64,000 bases of DNA from Homarus americanus (GCF_018991925.1 NW_024753828.1:1588414-1652413); one strand, 5' to 3'. Counted from the stretch's first letter, positions 1-11,337 are shown. A program made the numbers and translations. The notes: generated from the letters alone by a model not told the origin.

Positions 1-465
1 TGTTAACCCTCGTATTCGGAGGATGAGGTCCTTGTTTTCCCCTGATCCAAATGCAATCCCGTCGAGAGCAGACCTGGAATCGCAGCAGACAAGCAAGGGG
101 CAGAAACCATCTGCTTCTTCCTCAGCGAGAGGGGCAGCAAGGAGGGCTATTAGTTCAGCCTGAGTGGAGGGTGCCCCGTCAGAAACTCTGAGAGACAGTT
201 TGATAGGCTCAGGGGCATCAGGACGGGAGATGTAGACACCAGCCCCGGCCCTACCTGTAGCGGGGTCAACAGAACCATCAGTGTAGAGGACAACCCTACC
301 TGGGGACCAGTGGGCGATCCTGGAGAGTTGGTATTTGCAGAGAATAACAGGGTTCACCTGGGATTTCGGGAGCGGTCCACCGAGGGCAATCACTTCAGGT
401 TGAAAATCCAGCCAGGGAGAAGGAGACGAACCAACAGCAGGGGTGACAACAATTATTGTATATTT
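1..465 (-). pseudogene. RNase H domain of a non-LTR retrotransposon, cut by window edge
   Basis: The reverse strand is open from about position 465 down to 1 without a start codon. It reads a ribonuclease H fold: YTDGSVDPATGRAG (first Asp) near 300-245, QAELIALLAAL (Glu) near 160-125, and CCDSRSALDG (second Asp) near 95-55. These are the three acidic residues that cleave the RNA strand of an RNA:DNA hybrid. The stretch before it resembles the linker between RT and RNase H in I/R1/Jockey-type LINEs that carry this domain. The 3' part lies outside the window. The right limit is uncertain because a dispersed repeat starts near 452. I infer a truncated element, not a host RNase H. Confidence 0.75.
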
Positions 466-910
466 TCAGCCTTCTGTCTGCCATTTTATCTTAATAAACC
501 GTTAATTATTATTATCTATTATTATTACTACTATGATACCACACCAGCTCACACCCGACTGTTACTTGCCCCAACAGTATCGTTAATACAGTAGTTCACT
601 GGTGCTCAGCAGTGCTCATGTAGTCCACTAGGGCGGCCCTTATCTCCACTCGACGTGACACTGCTACTTCAACCTCTCATCACATCAACCTCTAGAGCTC
701 CACATTTAGCCTACACATTAGGTAGTAGGTAGTAGACAGCTACCAAACAGGGAGGTACTACCGCATGGGAAGAGATTGGAAGCATTATGTTGTCTAATGG
801 TGGATCCTGCTGCTACATGGCATCACGAAAATTGTGACCAAGTCCCAGGTTGCTGATCTGTCTTTCTGCCTCATTTACACACAATTGCAGGGTCTCAACT
901 GTTTCTCTTA
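452..910 (+). repeat. Dispersed repeat, copy A (uninterrupted)
   Basis: This segment is repeated in the same orientation at 62437-62598 plus 63680-63906. Shared landmarks are TTATTGTATATTTTCA, CCCGACTGTTACTTGCCCCA, the stretch around GGGCGGCCCTTATCTCCACT, and the last block ending GTTTCTCTTA. Copy A carries about 70 extra bases (roughly 478-550, AT-rich) absent from copy B. Copy B is split by a CR1 insertion, so copy A is the empty-site allele. Both copies end at the same base and run straight into a trinucleotide microsatellite, here TTA. No coding capacity is visible; a non-autonomous retroelement is the simplest guess. Confidence 0.8.
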
Positions 911-1110
<200 letters not shown>

Positions 1111-1277
1111 CAGTGTAGTTATTATTAATATTGCTATCATTATTATTTTATTTTTTATTTTTTATTTTTTATTAAAATTTTTATTTACTGTGAATTATTA
1201 TTATTTTCTGATTGATTTTGTATTTTTATTAAAAATCTTAGTTACTATGAATTATTATTATCGTATTATTATTACAT

Positions 1278-1350
1278 TTTCGCTCCCCAGGCCCCGATGT
1301 GGGTCAGTGACCTCTGCCCAGGTGGGCTAATCCCGAAAAAAAAAATAAAA
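1278..1350 (+). repeat. 3' end of a LINE-like element with A-rich tail
   Basis: CGCTCCCCAGGCCCCGATGT, followed by GGGTCAGTGACCTCTGCCCA and then an A-rich tail, matches the sequence at 39590-39655 downstream of a LINE C-terminal coding fragment. The match is visibly diverged but collinear. I infer a severely 5'-truncated copy of the same element. Confidence 0.5.
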
Positions 1351-1478
1351 ATAAAAGTGAAGCTTATAATTGGTGAGCACTTGTAATATTCAAGTAATTG
1401 TACTATAATGTAATATTCCTTAAATGTAATATCATTTTCCTCATGTCTTACAGAAAAAATTCTAGGTCAGTACTTTAC

Positions 1479-2654
1479 CTTGGAAATTTGACTCCTGATT
1501 ATTGCGGTGGGAAGCTGGTCTGGCACAATAACGAACATGTAGACAACCCACCACTGACTGGCAAGGGTCAATAGTCCAAACGTCAAGTTTCTCAGAAATA
1601 CCAGCAGTTCTGAACTTGCCCCCATCAGACAATCATGTATTTCCAGTCTGTGAAGAATCGAGGCTGCGGCGAGAACAATAAGTTGCCCTATTAGTTGGTT
1701 AATGGTATAATATATGCTGTATTGGTCTTGTCTCCAGTTGAACACCCTGCAAGTCCACAGGTACAGGTTGTGAGGTATAGCGGTATTGTCACCGAGCATA
1801 AAAGTCAAGAGAAACAGTAGATGTGATCGTGTACGCCCAGGTCGTCTCAGTAAGGTAATACGGAATAAGTCGACCACATTCTTCGGGTTCCAAGGACTTG
1901 CCACCTTAGATTTATTACCTGCGGCTTCACCTTCGAGAGATATTTTATCTTTGACTTTAATTACAGCTACACCAAAAGCGCTGCAGTGTAGAAGGAGAGC
2001 AATACTGAAAATCCAAACACTTCCTTCAACAGCATATATTCAAGCTCCCAGAAGTGTACCAAGCATACCTCCTATATTATAAACAGCAGTCATGATGGCT
2101 ACGCGGGGTGTTCTGGAGTATTGGCTGGTGACGTCTTCCATGTAACTGTACGAAGCCATGAATAACAAAGGCCAGCCTCCGCCGATGCTTTGAAGGAAGT
2201 ACGCTAGAAGAAAAACATAAGGTGGTCACGACGGGAAGAGCGCCACTAGGAGGCAAACAATACCGTACAGTATATATCCAAATAGTGAGAGAAGGATAGG
2301 AAGACGTCGCCCACGCTTATCACTCTAGGACGCGATAAAAGACATCAAGAAGACAAGGATGATTGTATTTGCTTAATTCTAGTAAAACATTAAGACACTG
2401 TCGAGATTCTGCATTTTTACTTGCAGGTCTGTGTGGTCTCCGTCGTTGATTACTGCGCATTCCTCAGCAGTCTCATTCAGCGTTACACGACAAAACCTTT
2501 CTATTTTGAGGTTTTCTTGTATCACTATTTGTATATAAAATGCTGCATAGTGTAAAAACATTACAGGTTCTACAGTAATGGATGAGAGAAAGTTCCGAGT
2601 GACTCTCAGGAGTTGTATCAGTGCACGTCCACTTCCCATGGTTGCCGCTTCCAC
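1479..2654 (-). pseudogene. SLC46 / proton-coupled folate transporter-like pseudogene exon
   Basis: One reverse-strand frame runs from about 2654 to 1479 without a frameshift and reads like a major-facilitator SLC46 protein. It has an N-terminal ITVEPVMFLHYAAFY segment, the loop motif SDKRGRRLPIL after the second helix, YFLQSIGGGWPLLFMASYSY, and then RRPGRTRSHLLFLL in the second half. SLC46 members carry folates or related solutes across plasma or lysosomal membranes, as known for the family. The frame is broken by five in-frame stops (near 2377, 2371, 2323, 2234 and 2030, approximate). At the 3' end AAG|GTAAAG is a good splice donor, so this is a genomic exon copy, not a processed retrocopy. 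No neighbouring exon was found. Probably a dead duplicate; a correctly sequenced functional copy would need none of these stops. Confidence 0.8.
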
Positions 2655-2659
2655 AACTA

Positions 2660-3801
2660 CTTCACCAGGGTGAATGTTAAGGTCTCATAAAGAACTCAAC
2701 AGCAACCCTGTCCTGATAATACTGATTAGTTGAGTGTATCACATTAATAAAAATCCTAGCAGTGATAATTATATCCAAGAAACATAAATATGATTGTCGT
2801 CTATATGGGCTGACATACAGTTATTAATGCCTTTTCTTATTCTCTCTGTTGAGCAAAAATATTCATATTTAGTAAGCTTCTTTCTTCCTCTCTTTTAACT
2901 CACTTTCACCAATATGCAACTGTATCCCATTACTCAACTTCTGTCATGCTTAACTTTTATTCATCTTTTTTATATTAATTTATGGTAATTATGTACTCAG
3001 TGATTTAGTATAGTCCCTACTCAGAAAAAAAGGCCAAACCCATCCCCTCTAGAAAGAGGTTAAATGAGATGATATTTATCCAGTTTATTTTTTCTATTAC
3101 ACGAACAACGCAATCCAGTCGCAAATTTAGGGTTTTTGGTCTTATAATTCAGTTCCCCTAATATATTCTACCTGGGGATCGATAAATCACGGGACTTGGT
3201 TTATCTGAGGACTAGGTACATTTGCCTTAAATAATTTATTTACCCTTTATGGTGATATTTACGTAAATGTGGCAGAGTCCCAATGCCGAAATTGTAAATG
3301 AATGGGTAGTCTTATAACGATGAATCTGATTGGTGGAAAAGTTTGGGTGCTGGACTGGAGATGAAATTTGGGGGAGGGGAGCGGTCCTCCCCATAGGTAA
3401 AACTGTGAGGGCTACCCCTTCGCCATAATATCGTGTTAAATAAGTAATCCGTCTCAATCCTCATGACGTTTCTGAATACACCTGTAAGGACGATCCTGAT
3501 CGCTGCCACGACCACAACACCTCACACCACACTCCACAATACAGGCCTACCACTATTTGCATTAATATGTAACGCCTCTTACGGTCAATATACCATGCTT
3601 GCCGTTTTCCCACGATTATCTTATCAAAGGTATTCTGGAGTTTGTAGATTAAGGAATATATGTTAGTTTTGATATAATTTTATGTGTTTCTTTTATGTAT
3701 CAATAAGAAATGATATTTCAGAAATCAGTAAAAGCTCTCTACTGATAGACATTAGTTGCACCTCTAATGCAGGGCCGTGGGACACATATTCTGTAACTTA
3801 T
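2660..3801. other. Non-coding interval
   Basis: AT-rich sequence upstream of the SLC46-like exon. Short frames of 60-80 codons occur around 3236-3670, but none shows a recognisable motif or supporting context. I see no gene here. Confidence 0.5.
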
Positions 3802-4120
3802 TGTATGTATATTCTGTATATGTATTTATATTATGCTATGTATATTATGTATGTGCTCCATTTATGTATTATTCATTTAGCCTAGCTAGTAGCTTGTGGC
3901 AATGTATTTATCAATGTCCCACATGCTTAATTAATGTGCCTGGCGACGTATGGAAGCTGTTAATGTATCACTTGCCATACGTCTATAGAACAGTTGACAA
4001 GCAGACAGGTTGAGGAGCGCTACTCCCCTTGTGTACATATCTCTTATCCAGTAAATCGAACCTACAAAATTATACAGGTGTTTGTGTTCGCTCCTGTATA
4101 TTGAACTTAGAACACGAACA
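3802..4120 (+). repeat. 5' LTR of the 3.8-7.8 kb Gypsy element
   Basis: 319 bp, beginning TG and ending CA, directly abutting the primer-binding site. Compared with the 3' LTR it keeps a 17-bp stretch that the other lost between two TATGTAT repeats, a deletion explained by microhomology. Confidence 0.92.
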
Positions 4121-4138
4121 TGGCGCAGTGAACCGGTT
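4121..4138 (+). promoter_or_regulatory. Primer-binding site (tRNA primer)
   Basis: TGGCGCAGTGAACCGGTT starts at the first base after the LTR and begins with TGG, the complement of a tRNA CCA end. The tRNA species is not assigned. Confidence 0.7.
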
Positions 4139-4666
4139 TTACTAGATAATTACGAGTGACAGTGCAAAGTTTGTGGAAAGCCGGCTTACGGACTCCTTCC
4201 CTGTGTCAACCAACCGCCGCCCGCCACCCCTCCTCGAAGAATTTAGCAACTTTGAGCAGTGTCAGTGACAGTGATTTTCTGTGAAGTGTTTAGTGCATTG
4301 TGTGTTTCGTGCCATTCATGTGTGACCTTGTTCTAAAGGATTCCCAAGGTACACGGCATGTTCTGGGCATTTGTAAGGAGTAGACTTGAGTACACCTCCA
4401 CTCGCGAAGCCTGGAGGGTAACTGCCGCTAGTCGTCGTCTCCACTCCCCCTCACAGCGTCGTCTCCACACCCCCTCACAGCTCGAGGAGACTGCTCTCAC
4501 TGCCCGGGACACACACACACACACACATACATGTACTAACACACTGACCGCGGCGATTTCCTTATATATATTTTATATATATATATAATCTACTTATCTA
4601 TGTATTTAATTAATTTTTTGTCTGAGATCTTGTTGATACGACGGGCAGTACACAGATGAAGTAGTT
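4139..4666 (+). other. Untranslated leader with microsatellites
   Basis: Between the primer-binding site and the first gag ATG lies about 530 bases without an open frame. It contains a short (AC)n tract near 4509-4530 and a (TA)n tract near 4563-4588. Confidence 0.6.
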
Positions 4667-5910
4667 ATGTCTCGTGCCTTACGTAGCCGTGGAGCCAGTG
4701 CCCGGATGAGTCAGTCGGATGATAGCCCCGCAGAGATGGATGACCAGGCTGACCATGACGCTCCAGCTCCAACAACATCGCGCAGCCCTTCACCTCGATA
4801 ATCAGCGTTGTCTCCAGAGATAATTGCTTTAATGAAGTTTATGAGAGATGAAAGGCGCGAGGATGAAGCTAACAGACGTGCGGCAGACGAATGCAGAAGA
4901 CAAGCAGAGGCAGAACGAGACCACCAACGGAGATTGGAAGACAGTGCACGGTTTGAAGCCTTGATATCTCGCCTCACTGTTAACCAAGCGCCTGGCTCTA
5001 ACACTGCCTCGGTACTGACTGGTTCAGATACCTCATCAATTCTCTCTTCACGCCCACCAGCCCCACCTAAAGCAGCAGCTCAAACACCACCCATCTTGAA
5101 ACCTGATGTGAATTTCCAGACTTTTCGTGAATGACGGCGACAGTGGATTGATTATTCTACAATGGTGGATCTCCAGCTGCGTATGTGCCTGTCCTTGGAA
5201 ATTCAGCGTGTCTTAGAACATACGTTGCAGGTACCTCCGACCTCTTCATTGTCTGTAGAGGAGGTACTGGACATTCTACAACGGCACATCAAAGGACAGC
5301 AGAATGAAGCTCTACGCAGGAGGGAATTGTTTAGCTTAAGACAGATGGAGGGTGAGACTTTTGACGCCTTTTATGTACGACTCAAGCGAGCCTCGTAAGA
5401 GGTAGATATATGTCCAGGTAACCACCAGCAGTGCGAGGAGACCCAGTTGAAGCAGGTGATCCTGATGGGTGTTAAGGACGAGGAGCTTGTCCAATGCCTC
5501 ACCTCCCTCGACTCTTCCTCTTCTCTTCAGGATGTGTTGACGATATGTCGCTCCTATGAGGCTGCCAGGTGTGCCACCTCTGCCATCCGAGCTTCCCCTA
5601 CAGTTGTACACGCTGTGTCCCGGTACAAGAAGGACAAGAAGTCTGCTCCTACGCCTTCGCCCACCACGTCCACGCCCGGTTCATTTTGTAACAACTGTGG
5701 TAAGCAGCACGGAACACAGGTGTGTCCAGCTGCTGAGTCTACCTGCAACAGTTGTGACCGTAAGGGCCATTGGTCACTCACAGTGCGGTGCCCAGCTAAT
5801 TACGTCCAGTGCAATGTGTGCGGTCGTCTGGGCCACTATGACAAGTGTTGCCCTACCCACAAACCCAAGGGACAGCGTCGGCGGAAGCTTCAGCGCCCTT
5901 CTACCAGTGA
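4667..5910 (+). pseudogene. Gag polyprotein (Gypsy), three premature stops
   Basis: The ATG at 4667 begins a frame starting MSRALRSRGASARMSQSDD. It is interrupted by stops at 4799-4801, 5132-5134 and 5396-5398 but never leaves the frame. The N-terminal part is acidic and then strongly charged, with a coiled-coil-like block (DERREDEANRRAADECRRQA). The middle has the helical capsid-like segment with FDAFYVRLKRA. The C-terminus has zinc knuckles: CNNCGKQHGTQVC, CNSCDRKGHW and the canonical CNVCGRLGHYDKCC (CX2CX4HX4C), followed by a basic KPKGQRRRK stretch. Gag packages element RNA into cytoplasmic particles. It is fused in frame to the protease with no separate start. The stops make this copy unable to supply intact Gag without readthrough. 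Confidence 0.88.
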
Positions 5911-6430
5911 GCGCCGCCCACAGTCGCCAAATCAGAGGCACGACGACCCTGGACAAAGCCCAACCCATATTAGGAGGGTGTACTCCTCGCGTCCCAGGAC
6001 CAAAGTTCCCCAGTACATCAGTGTCATCGTGACCTATGGCAGTGTGTCATCCCATCTTCAGATGTTGCCTGACACCGGCGCTGATGCTACAGTCATCGGT
6101 CCCCAGCATTTGCAATGCTTGGGGCTCTCTCCAAGCGATCTAGGACCGCCTCCCAAGGACCTCTGCGTCACGGCAGATGGTTCACAGATGGCCCCAGCCC
6201 TAGGTTCACTCTATGCACATGTCACCTTTGGCAACAGGTCGTGTCAAGCCTGGATTGACGTGCATAATGGTGTCCCGACTCCTTTGCTGTCCTACAGACA
6301 TTGCCAAGAGTTGGCCATCATCTCCCAGGACTTCCCAACACCGATTCTCGAGGTAAAATACGCCAACAGGGTGCACGAAGGGAGCAGCAACTACCCTGCT
6401 GCCGCCCTACCCCGACCTCTGGCCAGTGAC
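5911..6430 (+). CDS. Retroviral-type aspartic protease region (Gypsy pol)
   Basis: Open within the 381-codon frame 5447-6592. The catalytic signature MLPDTGADATVIG lies near 6062-6100, followed by the expected flap-side segment with VTADGSQMAPALG. The stretch ending YANRVHEGSSNYPAAALP near 6400 should lead into reverse transcriptase but instead meets integrase sequence about 40 codons later. The enzyme would cut the Gag-Pol precursor inside particles. Confidence 0.85.
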
Positions 6431-6439
6431 ACCTCTCCT

Positions 6440-7503
6440 TCGGTAGTTGTCCCTGCTGCTTCAAGTCTCCACGCCTTGGCTTGCCTCCACGACAGTCACT
6501 GTGGAGCCGAGGCTACCAAACGGCGCGCAAGACAGACTGTGTTCCGGCCTGGAATCGACCCCGACATCTCCAATGCTGTCCAGGTGTGTTAGCCCCGCCA
6601 CGTACTACAACCCAGCCAGCAGCAGGAACCCTTCATGAGTGACGACAACCCCACCCGCCCCTTTGAGTCTGTGTCGGCCGACTTTTTCTCTGTGTCAGGA
6701 AAGTCCTTCCTTGTTATCGTCGACCGTCTCTCTGGTTGGCCGGTTGTCATCAAGTGCGGTAATGACACGACGTCTGCCGCCACCATCAGCAAGTTCCGCC
6801 ATTACTTCCGTGACGTGGGCGTTCCTGTGCGCCTGAGAACCGACGGAGGGCCTCAGTTCACAAGCCGGGACTTTGCTGTGTTCCTCGACCGATGGGGAGT
6901 CCGGCATGTGTTGTCATCGCCCCATTACCCGCAGTCCAACGGCCACGCTGAAGCTGCTGTCAAATCCTTGAAGCACCTCATCCTTAAGGTGGCCCCTTCT
7001 GGGAATATTGACTGCGAGGCCTTCGACCGGGGTCTTCTTGAACTCCGAAACACACCTAACTACACCGGACGCTCCCCTGCCTTCGTTCTTGTGTCCCTGC
7101 TCACCCTCAATCCTTCTCCAAGGAGTGGCAGGCCAAGACAGAGGATTGTGATCGCCGAGCCGCCGAACGTGTTCAAGACGTCGTCGCTTGCTACAACGAC
7201 CACGCCCGTTCTCTCCCCAGGTTGAGTGTCGGCACCCAAGTCCGTGTTCAGGACCCGACCTCCCTACGTTGGGACAAAGTAGGCGTAGTCATGGGTCTCG
7301 GTAGGTCACGGGACTACCAGGTGCGGTTACCCAGTGGTCGTGTGTGGTGGAGGAACCGCCGTTTTCTCCGCCCCGTAACAATGCCTTCTGCTGACCCCGC
7401 CACCAGTGTTGAGCCCCATACCCTTCCCAGTGATGAAGTCCCTCAACGCTCAGAACGGATCCAAAAGAAAAGGTCCAGTCAAGACTTTGCTATGAGCGTA
7501 TAG
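6440..7503 (+). pseudogene. Integrase (Gypsy), one stop and one frameshift
   Basis: The N-terminal zinc-binding region starts near 6465 (LHDSHCGAEATKRRARQ) and reads to a stop at 6590-6592, where the second Cys of the HHCC finger should lie. The same frame reopens at about 6593. The catalytic core has ADFF, LRTDGGPQF and NGHAEAAVK; the second Asp and the Glu are separated by exactly 35 residues (DD35E). A one-base shift near 7085-7105 moves the C-terminal part to frame 1, which reads to TAG at 7501-7503 through VGTQVRVQDPTSLRWDKVG and a terminal SERIQKKR motif typical of Gypsy pol ends. The integrase would insert the cDNA and make the 5-bp duplication seen around this element. This copy is dead without those lesions repaired by chance. 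Confidence 0.87.
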
Positions 7504-7515
7504 GGGGGAGGGAGG
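7502..7515 (+). promoter_or_regulatory. Polypurine tract
   Basis: AGGGGGGAGGGAGG directly precedes the 3' LTR, the position where plus-strand DNA synthesis is primed in LTR elements. Confidence 0.8.
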
Positions 7516-7827
7516 TGTATGTATATTCTGTATATGTATTTATATTATGCTATGTATATTATGTATTATTTATTTAGCCTAGCTAGTAGCTTGTGGCAAT
7601 GTATTTATCAATGTCCCACATGCTTAATTAATGTGCCTGGCGACGTATGGAAGCTGTTAATGTATCACTTGCCATACGTCGTCTATAGAGCAGTTGACAA
7701 GCAGACAGGTTGAGGAGCGTTACTCCCCTTGTGTACATATCTCTTATCCAGTAAATCGAACCTACAAAATTATACAGGTGTTTCTATTCGCTCCTGTATA
7801 TTGAACTTATTACCCAGAACACGAACA
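7516..7827 (+). repeat. 3' LTR of the Gypsy element
   Basis: 312 bp, same termini as the 5' LTR. It has an extra CGT near 7680 and an 8-base difference near 7810. It is followed by CTTAT, the target duplication. Confidence 0.92.
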
Positions 7828-7832
7828 CTTAT

Positions 7833-8380
7833 GATGCATTAATATTACCAACATGATATCGCAATATCTGTGTTTTATTTATCGGATCGTCTACGTATCA
7901 TTTCGTTTACAGATCATTTATAGATATATAAAATTGGGTGTAATAGACCAAAGATGCAGGTTGGTCATAGCCTCGTGCGCTTCCCTCCCGAAATGCCGAT
8001 TGTTTTGGCATTATGTAGTCGCTTACGATGTAAATCAATGGAACATTGCAATCAGGTTAGTATAAACTTCGATAGGGCTTAGCAATAGTGATGGACTGGT
8101 TATTTACCTGAGTGAGGCATGAGCAACCTCTACACCCCTAGTTCATTACTAAATTTTTTATTCCCTCTGATTAATCTTCTTATGAAGAAAGGTTTGGGGC
8201 ATCCATTTTCATTAACTTCGTCTGTTGCCCTTGAAAAACCATGGAAGGACAAATTTATCGATTCTCGGGCGTTCCTATTGGATCATCATCACCAAAAAGT
8301 CCAACCGCATTGCCTCCCGTGATTGCGGGCAGTGTGCCACCGAGAGCTAGCAATACTGTCAGAGCAAAACAAAGCCTTGA
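7833..8380. other. Non-coding interval
   Basis: Mixed-composition sequence between the Gypsy element and the next LINE relic. Two frames of about 70 codons show no motif. I see no gene. Confidence 0.4.
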
Positions 8381-8385
8381 ACATT

Positions 8386-10110
8386 AAACACGAAGAAAAG
8401 ATTAAAAATGAACAAACATAAAATAAAGATAGGAACATGACTGGTAAATGTTCAAATGTTTGGAGGAAAATGAAAAGATTTCACTGAGACATTTTGTGAT
8501 TAAGTGAAGTAAGATGGGCAGGTTGAAATAGTATTAACGGTGGTGAAAAACATGAGAGCGGTGTTGGTATTCTTGTAAACCAGAAGTTGAGTAGTAGTGT
8601 AAAGGGATATTGGGCAGTGTCAGGTAGAATTTTGGTACTTGGTACTAATACAGGTTTATGTACCGACAATTAATAATGTAGAAAATTTTTATTTAGATTG
8701 AAAGACACCAAAAGACACGGTAAAGTTTAATGAATGTCTGATTATAATGGGTGAATGTAATGCAAAAATTGGGGTAGGGAAAGTAGCACCAGAAGTAGGA
8801 CCACAAGGGTTAGGTAAGAGAAATGAGAGAGGAAAATTTTTAATTGACTTTTGTAAGGAAAACAATATGAATAATTGCAAATACATAGTTTGAACAACAC
8901 CTTAGGCCTCACTATATATGGGTCTCACCCAAGGAAAATGTAAACAACATATTTAGGAATCAAGTATACTACAGTTTAATTCAGGAAAGGTTCAGAAATT
9001 CAATAACCCGAACTGAGACCTTTCCAGGGGCAGATTGTGGGCCAGTTAAAAAGAAAACTATGGACACAATCAAATGGGACTTAGGTAGGCTCAAAGCAGG
9101 GGCAGGAATAGAATATGAAAATTAAACTGAAAATAGATTTTCAGTATTGCTAGTGGGTTGCTTTGATGAACAAGGACCAGAAAAACTATATAATAATTAC
9201 AAAGAAGTAATGTTAGAGACTGGGGAAAAACCTATAGAACGAGACTAAAAGTAAGTGGATGGGAAATTAAATTTCAAAGTAAATAGATAGACGAAGAAGT
9301 ATGAGAGAAGGAAGTAAGGCTCACATAAAATTTAACAAAGAAATTCAAAGAGAATGCAGACAGGGTAAGAAAGATATTCTTCAAAAAAAATACAAGGACA
9401 TTGAAGATAATGACAGAAGGCAGAATTATAGATAAATGTACAGAAACATTAAACAAAAGAACCCGAAAAAGGAAATAAATTGGGTAGAGTTATTAAAGCA
9501 AAGAGAGTAAGAACCTGTTTGAGGCAGAAGAGGAAAAAGAGAGATGGGCAGAGTTCGTAGAAGAACTATACAATGTATGTGTACCCCGGGTCGGTAATGT
9601 ACCCAGAGTAGGGCGCGCAACCACCAGCACTACACAAGGGGGTGTAAAAGTGAGCGGGACTCTCACCAGTGTTTCCGGTGTCAAAACCCCACGACTGCGT
9701 GTGTTTAATACGTGTGATTGAAAATACACTGTACGTAATAAACCAAAACATGAATAGAGCATAAAAAATAATTTATTAATTTAAAAAGCCTAATGAAAGG
9801 GGACATTAACTTCAGTTTGAGAAATGGCTGCTGAAATGTTTTTTATGGCAAGGATTGAAGTACGAGTGAAAAGAGTGGACACTTTCAGCAGACACCAGAA
9901 AGAGGTTGGACGCCTTTGAAATGTGGTGTTATAGGCGAATGATAAAAGAGATGGTTGAGGTAACATCTCAGCAAATACAACTATTATATCCCTGTTGAGC
10001 CTTGAGCAACTGGCTGGCTAAGAATGAGTTAAAACCAGTTTCTTGGAACAATCAGAATTGTCAAAACGTCCAATCACAACGATCTACCTTAACTCTTAAT
10101 AGACTGAAAA
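8386..10110 (+). pseudogene. Decayed endonuclease-type LINE (RTE-like), two pieces
   Basis: With frameshifts and stops the forward strand reads an apurinic-type endonuclease: GVGVLVNQKLSSSVKGYW near 8555, then ECLIIMGECNAKIG near 8733 (the GD-N-A-G block with Asp replaced), GLGKRNERGKFLIDFCKENN near 8810, and a degraded PGADCGSDH block near 9025. Linker sequence follows up to EEEKERWAEFVEELYN near 9560. After about 200 unrelated bases, a C-terminal RT piece appears at about 9860: WTLSADTRKRLDAFEMWCYR. This ETW-type C-terminus is characteristic of RTE/BovB-like elements. The RT core is missing. The 9575-9780 filler is unassigned and may be an insertion. Confidence 0.72.
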
Positions 10111-10207
10111 ACTAAAGTACAGTCTGTGTAAAGATAGCCATAAATATATTCATGGAATAAACCGAAAAAAAAACAATCACTCCTATCTTATATGGGAGCT
10201 TCCCTTG

Positions 10208-11337
10208 GCACTGGAGGTCTACCATGTAGTGATGATAGGTGGTGTTATATGTAGTGATGATGGATGGTGTTATATGTAGTGATGATGGATGGTGTTATAT
10301 GTAGTGATGATGGATGGTGTTATATGTAGTGATGATGGATGATGTTATATGTAGTGATGATGGATGGTGTTATATGTAGTGATGATGGATGATGTTATAT
10401 GTAGTGATGATGGATGGTGTTATATGTAGTGATGATGGATGGTGTTATATGTAGTGATGATGGATGGTGTTATATGTGGTGATGATGGATGGTGATGTAG
10501 ATGATGGGTGTTATATGTAGTGATGATGGATGGTGTTATATGTAGTGATGATGGATGGTGTTATATGTAGTGATGATGGATGATGTTATATAGTAGTGAT
10601 GATGATGGATGGTGTTATATGTAGTGATGATGGATGGTGTATATATGTGATGATGGATGGTGATAGTGATGGTGTTATATGTAGTGATGATAGATGATGT
10701 TATATGTAGTGATGATGGATGGTGTTATATGTAGTGATGATGGATGGTGTTATATGTGGTGATGATGGATGGTGTTATATGTAGTGATGATGGATGATGT
10801 TATATATAGTGATGATGGATGGTGTTATATGTAGTGATGATGGATGGTGTTATATGTAGTGATGAGGGATGATGTTAATGTAGTGGTGTGGATGGAGTTA
10901 TATGTAGTGATGATGGATGGTGATATATGTAGTGATGATGGATGATGTTATATGTAGTGATGATAGGTGGTGTTATATGTAGTGATGATGGATGGTGTTA
11001 TATGTAGTGATGATGGATGTGTTATATGTAGTGATGATGGGATGGATGATGTTATATGTGGTGATGATGGATGATGTTATATGTAGTGATGATGGGTGGT
11101 GTTATATGTAGTGATGATGGGTGGTGCTATATGAAAGTATGATGGATACGAAGTAGGCGTAGTGATGATGGATGCGTAGTGAGATGATGGATGGTGGTTA
11201 TATGTAGTGATGATGGAGATAAGTATGTAGTGATGATGGATGATGTTATATGTAGTGATGATGGATGGTGTTATATGTAGTGATGATGGATGATGTTATA
11301 TGTAGTGATGATGGGTGGTGTTATATGTAGTGATGAT
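10208..11337. repeat. 25-bp minisatellite, about 45 units
   Basis: The unit TATATGTAGTGATGATGGATGGTGT (shown split: TATATGTAGTGATGATGG + ATGGTGT) repeats head to tail. The 60-base line at 10261 contains exactly two full units. Most variation is GGTGT/GATGT. Several central units carry single-base losses or gains (around 10490-10680, 10870-10900 and 11130-11225). No coding frame persists. Confidence 0.95.

Larger units (their letters stand above)
3802..7827 (+). mobile_element. Gypsy-type LTR retrotransposon, internally deleted
   Basis: A complete structural unit of 4026 bp. Direct LTRs at 3802-4120 and 7516-7827 start TGTATGTATATTCTG and end ACACGAACA. The 5-bp target duplication CTTAT lies at 3797-3801 and 7828-7832. 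A primer-binding site follows the 5' LTR and a purine tract precedes the 3' LTR. In between are gag, a protease and an integrase in one frame (frame 2) until late integrase. Reverse transcriptase and RNase H are missing between protease and integrase. The order protease-integrase with Gypsy-like integrase identifies the superfamily. The LTRs differ by only a handful of substitutions and three indels, so the insertion is not ancient. Confidence 0.93.

Noticed and set aside
10208..11337. CRISPR-like array
   Set aside because: Units are contiguous 25-mers without unique spacers, in a eukaryotic repeat context.
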